Shown: positions 43,135 to 52,691, counted from the stretch's first letter. The stretch: DNA of 64,000 bases from Bacteroidota bacterium (GCA_020444415.1 JAHLLA010000001.1:186001-250000), one strand, 5' to 3'. Notes: generated by a model from the letters alone, not told the origin. Numbers and translations: made by a program.

Positions 43135-44363
43135 GTTTTACTACAGATCAAAATGGCTATTACGGTAACTATGGTGGTGCATATATCCCTGAAATGTTAC
43201 ATCAGAATATTCAGCAGTTGCAGAACAACTATGAAAAAATTATTAAAATGTCATCTTTCCAGGAGGCTTATAGGAAGCTGTTGAATGATTATGCTGGCAG
43301 GCCAAGCCCCTTATATTTTGCGACGAGGCTATCTGATAAATACGGCTGCAAAATTTACCTGAAGCGGGAAGACTTAAACCATACGGGTTCACATAAGATC
43401 AATAATACGCTGGGGCAGATACTTGTGGCAAAGCAAATGGGCAAAAAGCGCATCATAGCTGAAACCGGTGCCGGCCAGCATGGAGTAGCGACAGCTACTG
43501 TTTGTGCGCTTATGGACCTTGAATGTGTGGTGTATATGGGTGCCTTAGATGTAAAACGCCAGGCACCGAACGTAGCACGCATGAAAATGCTCGGAGCAAA
43601 GGTGATCACGGCCAATTCAGGCAGCCAAACCCTAAAAGATGCCACCAATGAAGCCATCCGAGACTGGATCAACAACCCGGAAGATACGTATTACCTGATT
43701 GGTTCTGTGGTAGGACCTCACCCTTACCCGGATATGGTGGCTCATTTCCAGTCGATTATTAGTGAAGAACTGCAACAGCAGTTGATAAAAAAAGAAGGCA
43801 TAAAAAATCCCCATCGGATTTTAGCGTGTATTGGAGGAGGGAGTAATGCTGCAGGTATTTATTACCATTATCTCAAAAACAAAAAAGTGCAACTCATTGC
43901 CGCTGAAGCTGCAGGAAAAGGCATCGACTCAGGAGAATCGGCAGCAACCAGCATTTTAGGCAGAGATGGCATCATCCATGGTAGTAAAACTTTGCTCATG
44001 CAAACCTCTGACGGGCAGATTACCGAGCCCTACTCCATTTCGGCAGGACTCGATTACCCTGGTATCGGCCCCATGCATGCACACCTGATCAAAGAGAAAA
44101 GGCTGGACGTTTATCCTATTACAGATATTGAAGCCCTGGAAGCGGCTATGGAGTTAACAAGTCTTGAAGGTATTATTCCAGCACTGGAATCGGCGCATGC
44201 ACTAGGTATCCTACCAAAACTTGAAATCGAAAAGGATGAAATCATTGTTATTAGCTTATCAGGAAGAGGCGACAAAGACATGGAGGCCTATCAGAAATAT
44301 TTCAAATATGCCAAAAAACATCCACATGAAGATCTTGAAAAAAGCTTTCTGTTTGTACCATAA
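43131..44363 (+). CDS. trpB: Tryptophan synthase beta chain
   Basis: This 410-residue PLP enzyme condenses indole with serine. Motifs: GYYGNYGGAYIPEML, GRPSPLYFATRLSDKYG, KREDLNHTGSHKINNTLGQ (PLP Lys in SHKIN), AETGAGQHGVATAT, ACIGGGSNA and SLSGRGDKDME. It is a standard TrpB1 length. Followed 12 bases on by trpA. Confidence 0.96.
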   Translation: MSFTTDQNGYYGNYGGAYIPEMLHQNIQQLQNNYEKIIKMSSFQEAYRKLLNDYAGRPSPLYFATRLSDKYGCKIYLKREDLNHTGSHKINNTLGQILVAKQMGKKRIIAETGAGQHGVATATVCALMDLECVVYMGALDVKRQAPNVARMKMLGAKVITANSGSQTLKDATNEAIRDWINNPEDTYYLIGSVVGPHPYPDMVAHFQSIISEELQQQLIKKEGIKNPHRILACIGGGSNAAGIYYHYLKNKKVQLIAAEAAGKGIDSGESAATSILGRDGIIHGSKTLLMQTSDGQITEPYSISAGLDYPGIGPMHAHLIKEKRLDVYPITDIEALEAAMELTSLEGIIPALESAHALGILPKLEIEKDEIIVISLSGRGDKDMEAYQKYFKYAKKHPHEDLEKSFLFVP

Positions 44364-44375
44364 AACTGAAAAAAG

Positions 44376-45128
44376 ATGAAATCAATCACAGACATATTAA
44401 AATCGAGAAACCTGTTAAGTATTTATTTAACGGCAGGTTTTCCAACAGTGGAAAGAACTATCGAAATACTTACTGAAATTGAAGATTACGGAGTGGACTT
44501 CGTAGAACTCGGAATGCCATTTTCCGATCCACTGGCAGATGGCGAAACCATCCAGCAAAGTAGTGTGACAGCCATTAGAAACGGAATGACGCTTGCCAAT
44601 TATTTTGAAGTGCTGAAAATTGTCCGGGAAAGAACGGACTTGCCTATTGTTTACATGGGTTACCTGAACCAGATCATGCAATACGGTGCAGAAGCATTTT
44701 GCAAAAAATGTAATGAACTGGATATTCAAAACCTGATCATTCCGGATTTACCTATTGAAGTGTATGAAAAAGAGTACAAGCAATTGTATAAGAAATATGG
44801 GTTGCTCATGAGTTTCCTGATTACGCCGACAACACCCGAAGAACGAATCCGGAAAATTGAAGCACTGACCACCGGGTTTATTTACGTTGTTTCGAGCAGT
44901 TCAATTACGGGGAAAAAACGCAAAATCACAAAAAAGCAGCAAAGGCATTACGAAAAGATAAGGGCCATGAATCTTTCAAAACCAACCATGATCGGATTTG
45001 GCATTTATGACAAAGAAACCTACGAATTTGCTTGCCGATATGCCAATGGTGCCATCATCGGGAGCGAGTTTATCAGGTATGTGGCCAAAGAAAATGCAGC
45101 TCAATTTCTAACATCATTAAAATCATAA
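44376..45128 (+). CDS. trpA: Tryptophan synthase alpha chain
   Basis: This 250-residue TIM-barrel subunit cleaves indole-3-glycerol phosphate. Motifs: YLTAGFPTVERT, VELGMPFSDPLADGETIQQ with the catalytic Glu and Asp, IVYMGYLNQIMQYG, IIPDLPIEVYEKE and FIYVVSSSSITG. It ends the biosynthetic trp set; a DAHP synthase gene follows after one base. Confidence 0.95.
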   Translation: MKSITDILKSRNLLSIYLTAGFPTVERTIEILTEIEDYGVDFVELGMPFSDPLADGETIQQSSVTAIRNGMTLANYFEVLKIVRERTDLPIVYMGYLNQIMQYGAEAFCKKCNELDIQNLIIPDLPIEVYEKEYKQLYKKYGLLMSFLITPTTPEERIRKIEALTTGFIYVVSSSSITGKKRKITKKQQRHYEKIRAMNLSKPTMIGFGIYDKETYEFACRYANGAIIGSEFIRYVAKENAAQFLTSLKS

Positions 45129-45129
45129 A

Positions 45130-46143
45130 ATGATTATCCAACTCGAAAATAATATTTCCGGAGACAGACTGGAAAAAATCAAAAGCCAGGTGTTGAAAAT
45201 GGGTTTTGACCATAATCTTGTGAAAACCCAGTTCGCCAATTATTTGGTTGGTATCGGAAAAAAAGATATCGACTTACGGACAATTGGTTCCCTGGAAGGA
45301 ATCGAAGATATCCACCGCGTTAGCGATCAGTATAAACTGGTTTCATCCAAATGGAAACTCAACCAAACGGCCGTCGACCTGGGCGATGGTATCCTCATTG
45401 GCAATGGTAACTTTGGCATTATGGCCGGTCCGTGTTCAATAGAAAGTGAAGAACAGGTGATACATACGGTAGAACATCTGAAAAAGAACCATATCTACAT
45501 CATGCGAGGCGGTGTTTACAAGCCCCGCAGCTCACCCTATAGTTTCAGGGGACTTGGTATTGAAGGATTAAGAATGTTCCACAAACACTGCTCTGAAAAC
45601 GGGATCAAGATCATCACCGAAGTCATGCAGGTTTCACAGATTGATGAAATGCTCAAATACGTGGATATTTTCCAGGTGGGCGCTCGTAACTCCCAGAATT
45701 TCAACTTATTGGACGCACTTGGCAAAGTAGATAAACCTGTGATGCTGAAACGCGGTATTGCCGGAACAATTGATGAACTGTTACAAGCTGCCGAATACAT
45801 ATTTTCAAATGGTAACGAAAAAATACTATTGTGCGAAAGGGGCATCCGTACTTTTGAAAAAGCCTATCGAAATACACTAGATTTGAATGCCGTGGCCATC
45901 CTAAAAGATAAATCTCATCTACCCGTTATTGTCGACTCATCGCATGGCATTGGTATCCGGAAATATATCGAACCCATGACGCTTGCCGGGGTAATGACCG
46001 GTGCTGACGGCATCATCATTGAAGTACACGAAGAACCAGAAAAAGCCATTTCCGATGGTCAGCAAAGCCTGAATTTCGATGAAGCAGATGCACTATACAA
46101 AAATGTAAGAACCATTTTACAGGCAAAGCGTCAACTCAATTAA
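45130..46143 (+). CDS. aroF: 3-deoxy-7-phosphoheptulonate (DAHP) synthase
   Basis: This 337-residue DAHP synthase has an N-terminal ferredoxin-like regulatory domain (residues about 1-75), the form known from Thermotoga-type enzymes, followed by the barrel: GIMAGPCSIESEEQ, IMRGGVYKPRSSPYSFRGLG, VGARNSQNFNLL, VMLKRGIAGTIDE, LCERGIRTFE and VDSSHGIGIRKY. It catalyses the first step of the shikimate pathway. It is the last gene of the trp operon, so supply of the precursor can rise together with tryptophan synthesis. A second DAHP synthase, fused to chorismate mutase, is in the Phe/Tyr operon. Confidence 0.93.
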   Translation: MIIQLENNISGDRLEKIKSQVLKMGFDHNLVKTQFANYLVGIGKKDIDLRTIGSLEGIEDIHRVSDQYKLVSSKWKLNQTAVDLGDGILIGNGNFGIMAGPCSIESEEQVIHTVEHLKKNHIYIMRGGVYKPRSSPYSFRGLGIEGLRMFHKHCSENGIKIITEVMQVSQIDEMLKYVDIFQVGARNSQNFNLLDALGKVDKPVMLKRGIAGTIDELLQAAEYIFSNGNEKILLCERGIRTFEKAYRNTLDLNAVAILKDKSHLPVIVDSSHGIGIRKYIEPMTLAGVMTGADGIIIEVHEEPEKAISDGQQSLNFDEADALYKNVRTILQAKRQLN

Positions 46144-46413
46144 ATATTTTAATTATTGAAATAACAATCATCAATATTCAAAAACCAAATAATATCTAAT
46201 AATTAAAAATACCAATATCGAAATGCTTCGCACTAACAGTTTTGGTCATTAATGATTGAAATTTGTGATTTGTTTGTAATTTGGTACTTGTTGCTTGAGG
46301 TTTAAAAACAGCATCCTTCCCTGGCTTACAAGCGCTGAATTCACATTCTGGCAAGCTATTATTATTTATCCAAAATTCGTAATTTTAACCTGACAAATCA
46401 ACATACCAAGTGT

Positions 46414-47358
46414 ATGAAAAAGAAAATGAACCGGAGGTTGTTCCTTCGTAACACCGGTATAGCCGGAACAAGTGCTTTTATTTTAAGTCAATTTGCACCT
46501 CAAAAACTATTTGGTGCCTTATCAAAAGAGAAAGCAGATATCGCTGTTGTGAACGGCGAAAACATCTTTAAAAATACCCTCAAAGCCATCAAAATGTTGG
46601 GTGGAATGAAAACCTTTGTTCCGGAAGGTGCTAAAGTTGGATTGTTAATCAATTCCGATTTTGAAATTCCGGGTACCTATACCCATCCAGATGTTTCCAT
46701 TGCAGTCGCGAAAATGTGTTTCGATGCTGGTGCTGCAGAAGTAATCACATTACAAAATGTTAAACCTGAATATTGGCAGCGTTCCGTTTATGCTCAAAAG
46801 TATGTCGAAATGATTGACAGCATGGGTAATATTGAATATAACCAATTCCCTTGTGAGTTTGACGAAGCCCATTTTATGATCTCTGAGGTTCCCGGTATCA
46901 GCCTCAAATCTGCCGAGGTGATTAAAGCCCTTTTTGAGGTCGATGTATTGATTAACTTACCCATTGCTAAGCATCATGCTACTACTATTTACACAGGTGC
47001 TTTAAAAAATATGATGGGCGTGAACACACGAAAGACCAATGTAGGTTTCCACCTCGATTCGGGTATACGAAACGACCCAGTTTACCTGGCTCAGTGTATT
47101 GCAGACATCAACCTATTGCGCGTGGCCGATCTCACCGTTGTAGATGTTACCGAAGTACTGGTGTCGAATGGACCCAGCGGACCGGGAGATATTGAAAAAC
47201 CCATGAAAATAGTTGCCGGAAAAGACATGGTAGCTGTTGATGCTTACTGTGCATCATTGCTGGGCCATCAAAAAGATGACATTCTTTCCATTTTAAAAGC
47301 ATCTGAAATAGGGATCGGGAATATAAACTACAATGAATTAAAAATCATAGAAGTCTAA
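46414..47358 (+). CDS. DUF362-family protein with twin-arginine signal
   Basis: This 314-residue protein begins with a Tat-type signal: NRRLFLRNTGIAGTSAFIL. The body shows the DUF362 segments VGLLINSDFE, GAAEVITLQNV, VDVLINLPIAKHHATTIYTG and ALKNMMGVN, and VVDVTEVLVSNGPSGPG. The DUF362 family includes proteins with C-terminal ferredoxin domains, but no Cys cluster is present here. Tat export suggests a folded cofactor-bearing or oxidoreductase-like protein. Next gene follows after one base. Confidence 0.83.
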   Translation: MKKKMNRRLFLRNTGIAGTSAFILSQFAPQKLFGALSKEKADIAVVNGENIFKNTLKAIKMLGGMKTFVPEGAKVGLLINSDFEIPGTYTHPDVSIAVAKMCFDAGAAEVITLQNVKPEYWQRSVYAQKYVEMIDSMGNIEYNQFPCEFDEAHFMISEVPGISLKSAEVIKALFEVDVLINLPIAKHHATTIYTGALKNMMGVNTRKTNVGFHLDSGIRNDPVYLAQCIADINLLRVADLTVVDVTEVLVSNGPSGPGDIEKPMKIVAGKDMVAVDAYCASLLGHQKDDILSILKASEIGIGNINYNELKIIEV

Positions 47359-47359
47359 A

Positions 47360-48235
47360 ATGAAAAAAATATTCCTATTCATATCCGTATTTTCTTCGAT
47401 TCAGCTCATTGCTCAAAATGAAGTTCTGTCGGAACTATTGCCATCCAAAAGTGAATTAAAAGGGTTTGAACTCAAATCAGAACCAGAATATTACCAGGGT
47501 GATGACTTATTTTATCTCATAAACGGGGGTGCTGATATTTACCTGGAATATGGTTTCAAAGATGTTATATCGGCTTCCTACGAAAATAAAACCGGCCTTA
47601 GTTTTAAGGCAGAGATCTATCAAATGCTTAACGACAGTGCTGCATATGGAATTTTCAGTTTTAACAGAAACGATAAAACTATTTACCATGATATCGGGGA
47701 CGAATCAATCCGCCAGGATGATTTTCTCATATTTATAAAGGGCCGTTACTATGTCGTATTTACTACCCAGTCAAACAGCGAAGAACAGAAAGTCAAATTA
47801 CTGGCAAAAGCCAGACTTACAGAAGCTCACATTAAAGGATCAGGCAATGTACCGGATTTGATTTCTGACTATGAATCATTGGCACCCCATGCTATATATT
47901 TAAGGGGCCCTCTGGCTGTGAACAACATCTATTTATTCGACTATACGGATATATTCCAGTTTGCTGATGGCATATTTTTTAAGCAAAATGATATTTCTAC
48001 TTTCATTTTTAATTATCCATCAGCAGAAATATACGATCAATCATTTCAAAAAGTTAAAAACAGGCTGCAGAGCAGTACTCGTTTTTTAAACTTTGAGGAA
48101 ACCGAAATCGGTTTTTCTTTGAATGACAAAAAGGGACAACTTCTATTGTTTACATCACATAATAACAGAATCTATGTTTTTATTGGTAAAAACATAACTG
48201 ACATTGAAAATCATGTGAAAATCATTTTTGAATAA
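47360..48235 (+). CDS. Exported DUF6599-like protein
   Basis: This 291-residue protein has a signal peptide (FLFISVFSSIQLIAQ). The body contains ELLPSKSELKGFELKSEPEYY, LFYLINGGADIYLEYGF, and YQMLNDSAAYGIFSF, in the manner of DUF6599 proteins. It has no catalytic motif I can name. One base separates it from the DUF362 gene, so the two exported proteins probably work together. Confidence 0.65.
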   Translation: MKKIFLFISVFSSIQLIAQNEVLSELLPSKSELKGFELKSEPEYYQGDDLFYLINGGADIYLEYGFKDVISASYENKTGLSFKAEIYQMLNDSAAYGIFSFNRNDKTIYHDIGDESIRQDDFLIFIKGRYYVVFTTQSNSEEQKVKLLAKARLTEAHIKGSGNVPDLISDYESLAPHAIYLRGPLAVNNIYLFDYTDIFQFADGIFFKQNDISTFIFNYPSAEIYDQSFQKVKNRLQSSTRFLNFEETEIGFSLNDKKGQLLLFTSHNNRIYVFIGKNITDIENHVKIIFE

Positions 48236-48293
48236 TCCGCCGGCTTTTTCGTCAACCTATTTATCCCACTTTTCTCATTTTCAGTCTATTTAC

Positions 48294-48324
48294 TTGACAT
48301 CTAACACTTAATTAATTATATTTG
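48294..48324 (+). promoter_or_regulatory. Promoter for the first small lipoprotein gene
   Basis: TTG (48294-48296), a 20-base spacer and a perfect TAnnTTTG box TATATTTG (48317-48324). It lies 63 bases upstream of the lipoprotein start at 48387. Confidence 0.7.
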
Positions 48325-48386
48325 TTTGCCCCGGATATATTGACCTGATTTGGATTGTAATTTCGTGAAACCCAAAATATACTGCT

Positions 48387-48962
48387 ATGAAAAAAAACGA
48401 CCTCCTTTTAAGCCTTATATTTCTGATGTTCCTTTCATTTCTTGTCATGCTGGGTTGCAAGAAAAAAGAAGCGCCCAATATGATTCCCGACCCGGTACTG
48501 ACCAATGATTACCAGGGCCAGCTTTATGTGCGATATACGAGTACTTTACCTCCCTGGGATGTATCAACCACTATGAATGTGCATATAGCCAAAGACCTGG
48601 GCGTTGTTACCATTGATGGTGGCACATTATCCTATTCAGGAGATACCATAATAAATGGCGATTCCCGACTTGTAAGAAGTGGAGAATGGGCCATGAATCC
48701 CAACGGTATACTGATGGAAGATGCCGGCAGAAAATATATGGATGTGGATGCCCATGTAACTGTACAAAATGATGTGCAACGAATTTATGCAAAAGACAAT
48801 GATGGCAACTGGGTGCTGGTGAATGAAACCCCATTTAACGAAACGCCTTATTCGGTTGTATCATTTGATTTTGACGATGCCGTTTTAAATGGCTCATACC
48901 AGTCTCTTGTGGTAGCCACAGGTTCCATCATCTGGCGGCTGACACTTACACCTGTGCCTTAA
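48387..48962 (+). CDS. Small lipoprotein, paralogue of the one at 51570
   Basis: This 191-residue protein has a lipoprotein signal (FLSFLVMLGCKKKEAPN). The mature part has LTNDYQGQLYVRYTSTLPPW, STTMNVHI, VQNDVQRIYAKDNDGNW and a C-terminal WRLTLTPVP. Residue-by-residue it parallels the protein at 51570-52163 (NDYQGQL/KDYTGEL, LPPW/MPPW, STTMNV in both, VQNDVQ in both, DGNWVL in both). No known family is recognised; it is probably beta-rich and outer-membrane anchored. Followed after 47 bases by the T9SS protein. Confidence 0.75.
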   Translation: MKKNDLLLSLIFLMFLSFLVMLGCKKKEAPNMIPDPVLTNDYQGQLYVRYTSTLPPWDVSTTMNVHIAKDLGVVTIDGGTLSYSGDTIINGDSRLVRSGEWAMNPNGILMEDAGRKYMDVDAHVTVQNDVQRIYAKDNDGNWVLVNETPFNETPYSVVSFDFDDAVLNGSYQSLVVATGSIIWRLTLTPVP

Positions 48963-49009
48963 ATTTTAAATTAAATATTCTTTAATAAACAACCAATAAA
49001 CCTACTGCT

Positions 49010-51355
49010 ATGAAAAAGCTTTTTATTTTTTTATTTACACTTTTAAGTACTTATTTTATTTATGCACAGGGTTGCCTGCCGGAAGGCATCACTTTTACAA
49101 CGCAAACACAAATTGACAGTTTCCCGATCAATTATCCGGGGTGCGACACCATTGAAGGGAATGTCGTGATTCAAGGACAAATTACCAACTTTACAGCCTT
49201 AAGTGGCATTGCGCATATCAATGGGAGCCTGGAAATACGAGCTTGCAGTATGAACAACCCCCAGGGCCTGGAAAACCTGAACCAGATAGGTGGAAACCTG
49301 ATCATTGATGGGGGAGAGAATTCGACAGGATTTGTGAATCTTATTGGATTGGATAACCTGGAATCTGTTGGAGGTGACCTTGAGGTTTCTCATAGCAGTA
49401 TTGAAAGCCTCGAGGGACTTGGGAGTCTCACAAATGTCGGAGGAAATGTCACTATTGGGGGCAGCCTGAACTTTATGATTAATCCCGGGAACTGGTTGCT
49501 AACAGACCTTAATGGATTATCAAATCTTAGTACAATTGGTGGAAGGCTCCTTATTGGGTATAATGATTTACTCACTGACCTGTCAGGTTTGGAAAGCTTA
49601 GTGCAAGTAGAAACAGTTTCTATAGTTCATAGTGATTCATTGCAAAGTTTATCCGGTATTGACGGCCTCACCAATACAGATTATCTGTCAATCCTTGATT
49701 GTCCCGAGCTATCCGACCTGTCGGGACTGGAGAATTTGGGCTCTCTAAATGCAATCTACATTCGCCTTAACGAAAGTTTAACTGATCTTTCAGGAACGGA
49801 GAATATAAGCTCTATTCATGAAATCAGTATTATTAATAATCCTGCTTTAAGTAATCTTTCAGGATTGGATAATCTGGATCACACTGTTATAGAAAACTTA
49901 AGCATTTATGAAAATCAATCGCTGTCAATCTGCGATCTGCCCTGGATCTGCGATTTTCTGAGTGCACCAACCGGCACAGTAAATATCTACAATAATGACC
50001 AGGGATGTGAAAACCCTTCACAAATTGCCAGTGTCTGCGGAATAACACTTCCTTGCCTCCCTTATGGAAACTATCATTTCACTTCTCAGGATGAGGTTGA
50101 TAATTTCCAAAACAATTACCCCGCTTGTAGCGAATTAGAGGGAGATTTATTGATCCACGGGGAAGATTACAATAATCCGAATAGCGACATCACTCACCTG
50201 GATGGATTGAGTTCAATAACATCAGTAAGTGGTAGATGCGTTATTGAAAACAACCAGTTGCTTGAGAATGTAGATGGATTATATAATTTGTCATCAATTG
50301 GGGAATATCTCAGTATTACTAACAACGAAAGCTTAACATCAATTAATGGATTTGCTGGACTGGATTCTATAGGAACAAGTCTGGGTATTTCGAATAATCC
50401 TAATTTGACTAGCCTGTCAGGTCTTGAGGGATTAACCGTGATTAATGGTAGCCTCTATGTAGGTTCTAATGACGGTTTATCGGATATGTCTTCAATGCTT
50501 GGAATTAATTCAGTTGGAGGTGATTTAAATATTTCATATAATGATGAATTAACGATGCTGTATGGGTTAAACAATATAAATTCAATAGGAGGGGATTTTA
50601 AAATCAGTAGCAATGAAAAGCTTGCAGATATAACCGATATAGGAAATTTCCCAAGAGTTTATGGAAGAATGGATATTTATAATAATCCGGCTCTTATTTC
50701 TCTTGAAGGACTTGAAAACCTGACCACTGTGGATGAAAGATTATATATTAGGTCAAATGATTCACTCCAAAGCCTGTCGGGGCTAAACAATCTTGATTCC
50801 GTAGGTGACAGGTTAGAAATATCAAATAACTATGCTTTAAATAGTTTAGCGGCCTTAGGTAATCTGCAGTGCATTAACTGGCTGACCCTCTCCATGAATT
50901 ATACTTTAGAAAGCCTTTCCGGGCTGGATAATCTTGATCCTGAGTCATTGCAAAAGATATATATAGGTAATAACCCGTTATTATACCATTGCGAGGTTGA
51001 AAGCATATGTTCATACCTGGCATTGCCCGGTGCAGATGTTTATATCGATGATAATACGCAAGGCTGCAACACACCCGAAGAAGTCGAAGAAGCCTGTGCT
51101 TCTTTTGTGCCTGATCATGCAGATGCCAATGCCATACGCACCTACCCCAACCCGGCAAAAGATGCCCTGTACATCCAATGCGAAAATGGGGTTAGTCTTA
51201 CGGAAATTTGCCTCTATAACCAAACAGGACGGCGGGTTTTATATGTTAAAGGCAGCCAGGAAACCATAGATATTTCCATGCTTCCAAAAGGCTTGTATAT
51301 CGTCGAACTGTTGGCCAATACAATAACCATACGTAAAAAACTGCTTGTTCAATAG
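49010..51355 (+). CDS. Leucine-rich, T9SS-sorted surface protein with internal duplication
   Basis: This 781-residue protein has a signal peptide (LFTLLSTYFIYAQG). Two similar halves follow: about 21-346 and about 347-700. Each begins with a CLP(E/Y)G...F segment, continues with irregular leucine-rich repeats of the L-domain kind (LSGLENL, LSGLNNLDSVGDRLEISNN), and ends with a Cys-bearing cap (CDLPWICDFL...GCENP; CEVESICSYL...GCNTP). The last about 75 residues form a type A T9SS sorting domain (RTYPNPAKDALYIQ, TGRRVLYV, GLYIVELL), so the protein should pass the outer membrane by the type IX system. Likely a ligand-binding or adhesive surface protein. Confidence 0.86.
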   Translation: MKKLFIFLFTLLSTYFIYAQGCLPEGITFTTQTQIDSFPINYPGCDTIEGNVVIQGQITNFTALSGIAHINGSLEIRACSMNNPQGLENLNQIGGNLIIDGGENSTGFVNLIGLDNLESVGGDLEVSHSSIESLEGLGSLTNVGGNVTIGGSLNFMINPGNWLLTDLNGLSNLSTIGGRLLIGYNDLLTDLSGLESLVQVETVSIVHSDSLQSLSGIDGLTNTDYLSILDCPELSDLSGLENLGSLNAIYIRLNESLTDLSGTENISSIHEISIINNPALSNLSGLDNLDHTVIENLSIYENQSLSICDLPWICDFLSAPTGTVNIYNNDQGCENPSQIASVCGITLPCLPYGNYHFTSQDEVDNFQNNYPACSELEGDLLIHGEDYNNPNSDITHLDGLSSITSVSGRCVIENNQLLENVDGLYNLSSIGEYLSITNNESLTSINGFAGLDSIGTSLGISNNPNLTSLSGLEGLTVINGSLYVGSNDGLSDMSSMLGINSVGGDLNISYNDELTMLYGLNNINSIGGDFKISSNEKLADITDIGNFPRVYGRMDIYNNPALISLEGLENLTTVDERLYIRSNDSLQSLSGLNNLDSVGDRLEISNNYALNSLAALGNLQCINWLTLSMNYTLESLSGLDNLDPESLQKIYIGNNPLLYHCEVESICSYLALPGADVYIDDNTQGCNTPEEVEEACASFVPDHADANAIRTYPNPAKDALYIQCENGVSLTEICLYNQTGRRVLYVKGSQETIDISMLPKGLYIVELLANTITIRKKLLVQ

Positions 51356-51459
51356 GCTTGCAGGTCAGCCTAAAATCCTTTTTTCCTTTATTAATTGCTT
51401 ATTCATAATTTTCTGATGATGATGTGAATATTATCGTGATAAATCATAGAGATTCTTCA

Positions 51460-51489
51460 TTGGCAATAACAAAATAATAGCTACGTTTG
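51460..51489 (+). promoter_or_regulatory. Promoter for the second small lipoprotein gene
   Basis: TTG (51460-51462), a 19-base spacer and TACGTTTG (51482-51489), a perfect TAnnTTTG box. Transcription would start near 51496, which argues for a translation start well downstream of 51498. Confidence 0.68.
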
Positions 51490-51569
51490 TAGAACATATG
51501 AGCGCTATTGTAATGCTAATATTTGCTCATAAAATAAAACAGCAACGTATGATCTTTAAAGGAAAACCT

Positions 51570-52163
51570 ATGAAAACAAAACAATTTTTAAAGCCATTCG
51601 AAACCATTTTTTTTCTACTTCTTTTTACAACCATCATCTTCGTTGGGTGCAATAAAGATGACGATCCTGAAGACCAGGAACCCACTACTGTGCTTGATAA
51701 AGACTACACAGGAGAACTTTCAGTAAGCTATATAAACACCATGCCTCCATGGTCATCATCAACCACAATGAACGTCCAGATTGAAAAAACACAAGGAAAT
51801 ATAACCATTACCGCAGGCACATTGACATATGCAGGAGATTCAATTGACGTAAGTACTAAAATTGAAAGAAGCGGTCAATGGAATTTGACGCCACTTGGCG
51901 AACTAAAAGCGAATGGCAATACTTTTGATGTAGAAGTCAATGCCCAGGCAATTGTGCAGAACGATGTGCAAAAAACCTATACAAAAGATTTTGATGGCAA
52001 TTGGGTATTAGAAGCGGAAGATAGTTTTGACAATCCACCCAATTCCAATCTCGTTTTCATTTTTAATGACGCAACAAGTGTTGGGTCTGTCGTAACAGAA
52101 ACAACTGATTCCACAAGTGTTACATGGACACTAACGCTAACACCCCAGGCGCTTCTTAATTAA
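51570..52163 (+). CDS. Small lipoprotein, paralogue of the one at 48387
   Basis: A lipoprotein of about 197 residues from ATG 51570 (MKTKQFLKPF), with signal LLFTTIIFVGCNKDDDPE. The start was preferred because an upstream ATG at 51498 lies at the predicted transcription start and would place 24 extra polar residues before the signal; ATG 51549 is a further alternative. Shared blocks with the 48387 gene include STTMNV, VQNDVQ, DGNWVL, and the terminal WTLTLTP. Function unknown. Confidence 0.73.
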   Translation: MKTKQFLKPFETIFFLLLFTTIIFVGCNKDDDPEDQEPTTVLDKDYTGELSVSYINTMPPWSSSTTMNVQIEKTQGNITITAGTLTYAGDSIDVSTKIERSGQWNLTPLGELKANGNTFDVEVNAQAIVQNDVQKTYTKDFDGNWVLEAEDSFDNPPNSNLVFIFNDATSVGSVVTETTDSTSVTWTLTLTPQALLN

Positions 52164-52313
52164 GAAAAGCCGAAAAAATAACGCTTGTATTTGGTTTCGT
52201 AAATCTAGTTTTTAGTGGTGTGATGTAAAACACCTTTTTAAGTGATGGATAACTCACGTTTGATGTCTTTTATCAATACCTCTTTCTTAAATTTGCATTA
52301 AAATAATCGACAT

Positions 52314-52691
52314 ATGAGAATTGCTATACCTACCGATGACCGTCAAACCATTGCAGGCCATTTTGGAAGAACCAAAGGCTTTATGACCTTCGACGTTGAA
52401 AATAATAAAGTTGTACTGGAAGCCTACAAAACCAATAATTTTACGGGCCATGCGCAGGGTTTGCATGATCACGATCATGGGAATCACCAGCACAGCCATA
52501 AAGGCATTTTCGAAGCCTTGGAAGGATGTTCAACTGTGATTGCCCGGGGCATGGGCCGAAGGCTGTATGACGATTTTGCTGCAAAAAAAATCAGTGTTTT
52601 CATCACCGAGGAAACAGATATCAAAAAAGCAGTGGATCGCTATCTAAAAGATTCACTCGACAACAATCCTGATTCTTGCTGCAGTCACTAA
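52314..52691 (+). CDS. NifX/NifB-type dinitrogenase cofactor domain protein
   Basis: This 125-residue protein is a stand-alone FeMo-cofactor-type RNase H-like domain: MRIAIPTDDRQTIAGHFGRT at the N-terminus, and CSTVIARGMGRRLYDDF. It has a His-rich insert (HDHDHGNHQHSH, residues about 52-63) and a CCSH tail, suggesting metal binding. No nif genes are present nearby, and such proteins are widespread in non-fixing anaerobes, often linked to iron-sulfur handling. A TAAATTTG box (52288-52295) may be its -7 element. Confidence 0.86.
   Translation: MRIAIPTDDRQTIAGHFGRTKGFMTFDVENNKVVLEAYKTNNFTGHAQGLHDHDHGNHQHSHKGIFEALEGCSTVIARGMGRRLYDDFAAKKISVFITEETDIKKAVDRYLKDSLDNNPDSCCSH

Noticed and set aside
46144-46413. 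Possible small RNA or repeat in the spacer after the trp operon
   Set aside because: AT-rich with only simple direct similarities; no stable hairpin, promoter or coding frame could be supported.
52314-52691. Evidence for nitrogen fixation
   Set aside because: A lone NifX/NifB-type domain protein is common outside diazotrophs and no nif structural genes are nearby.
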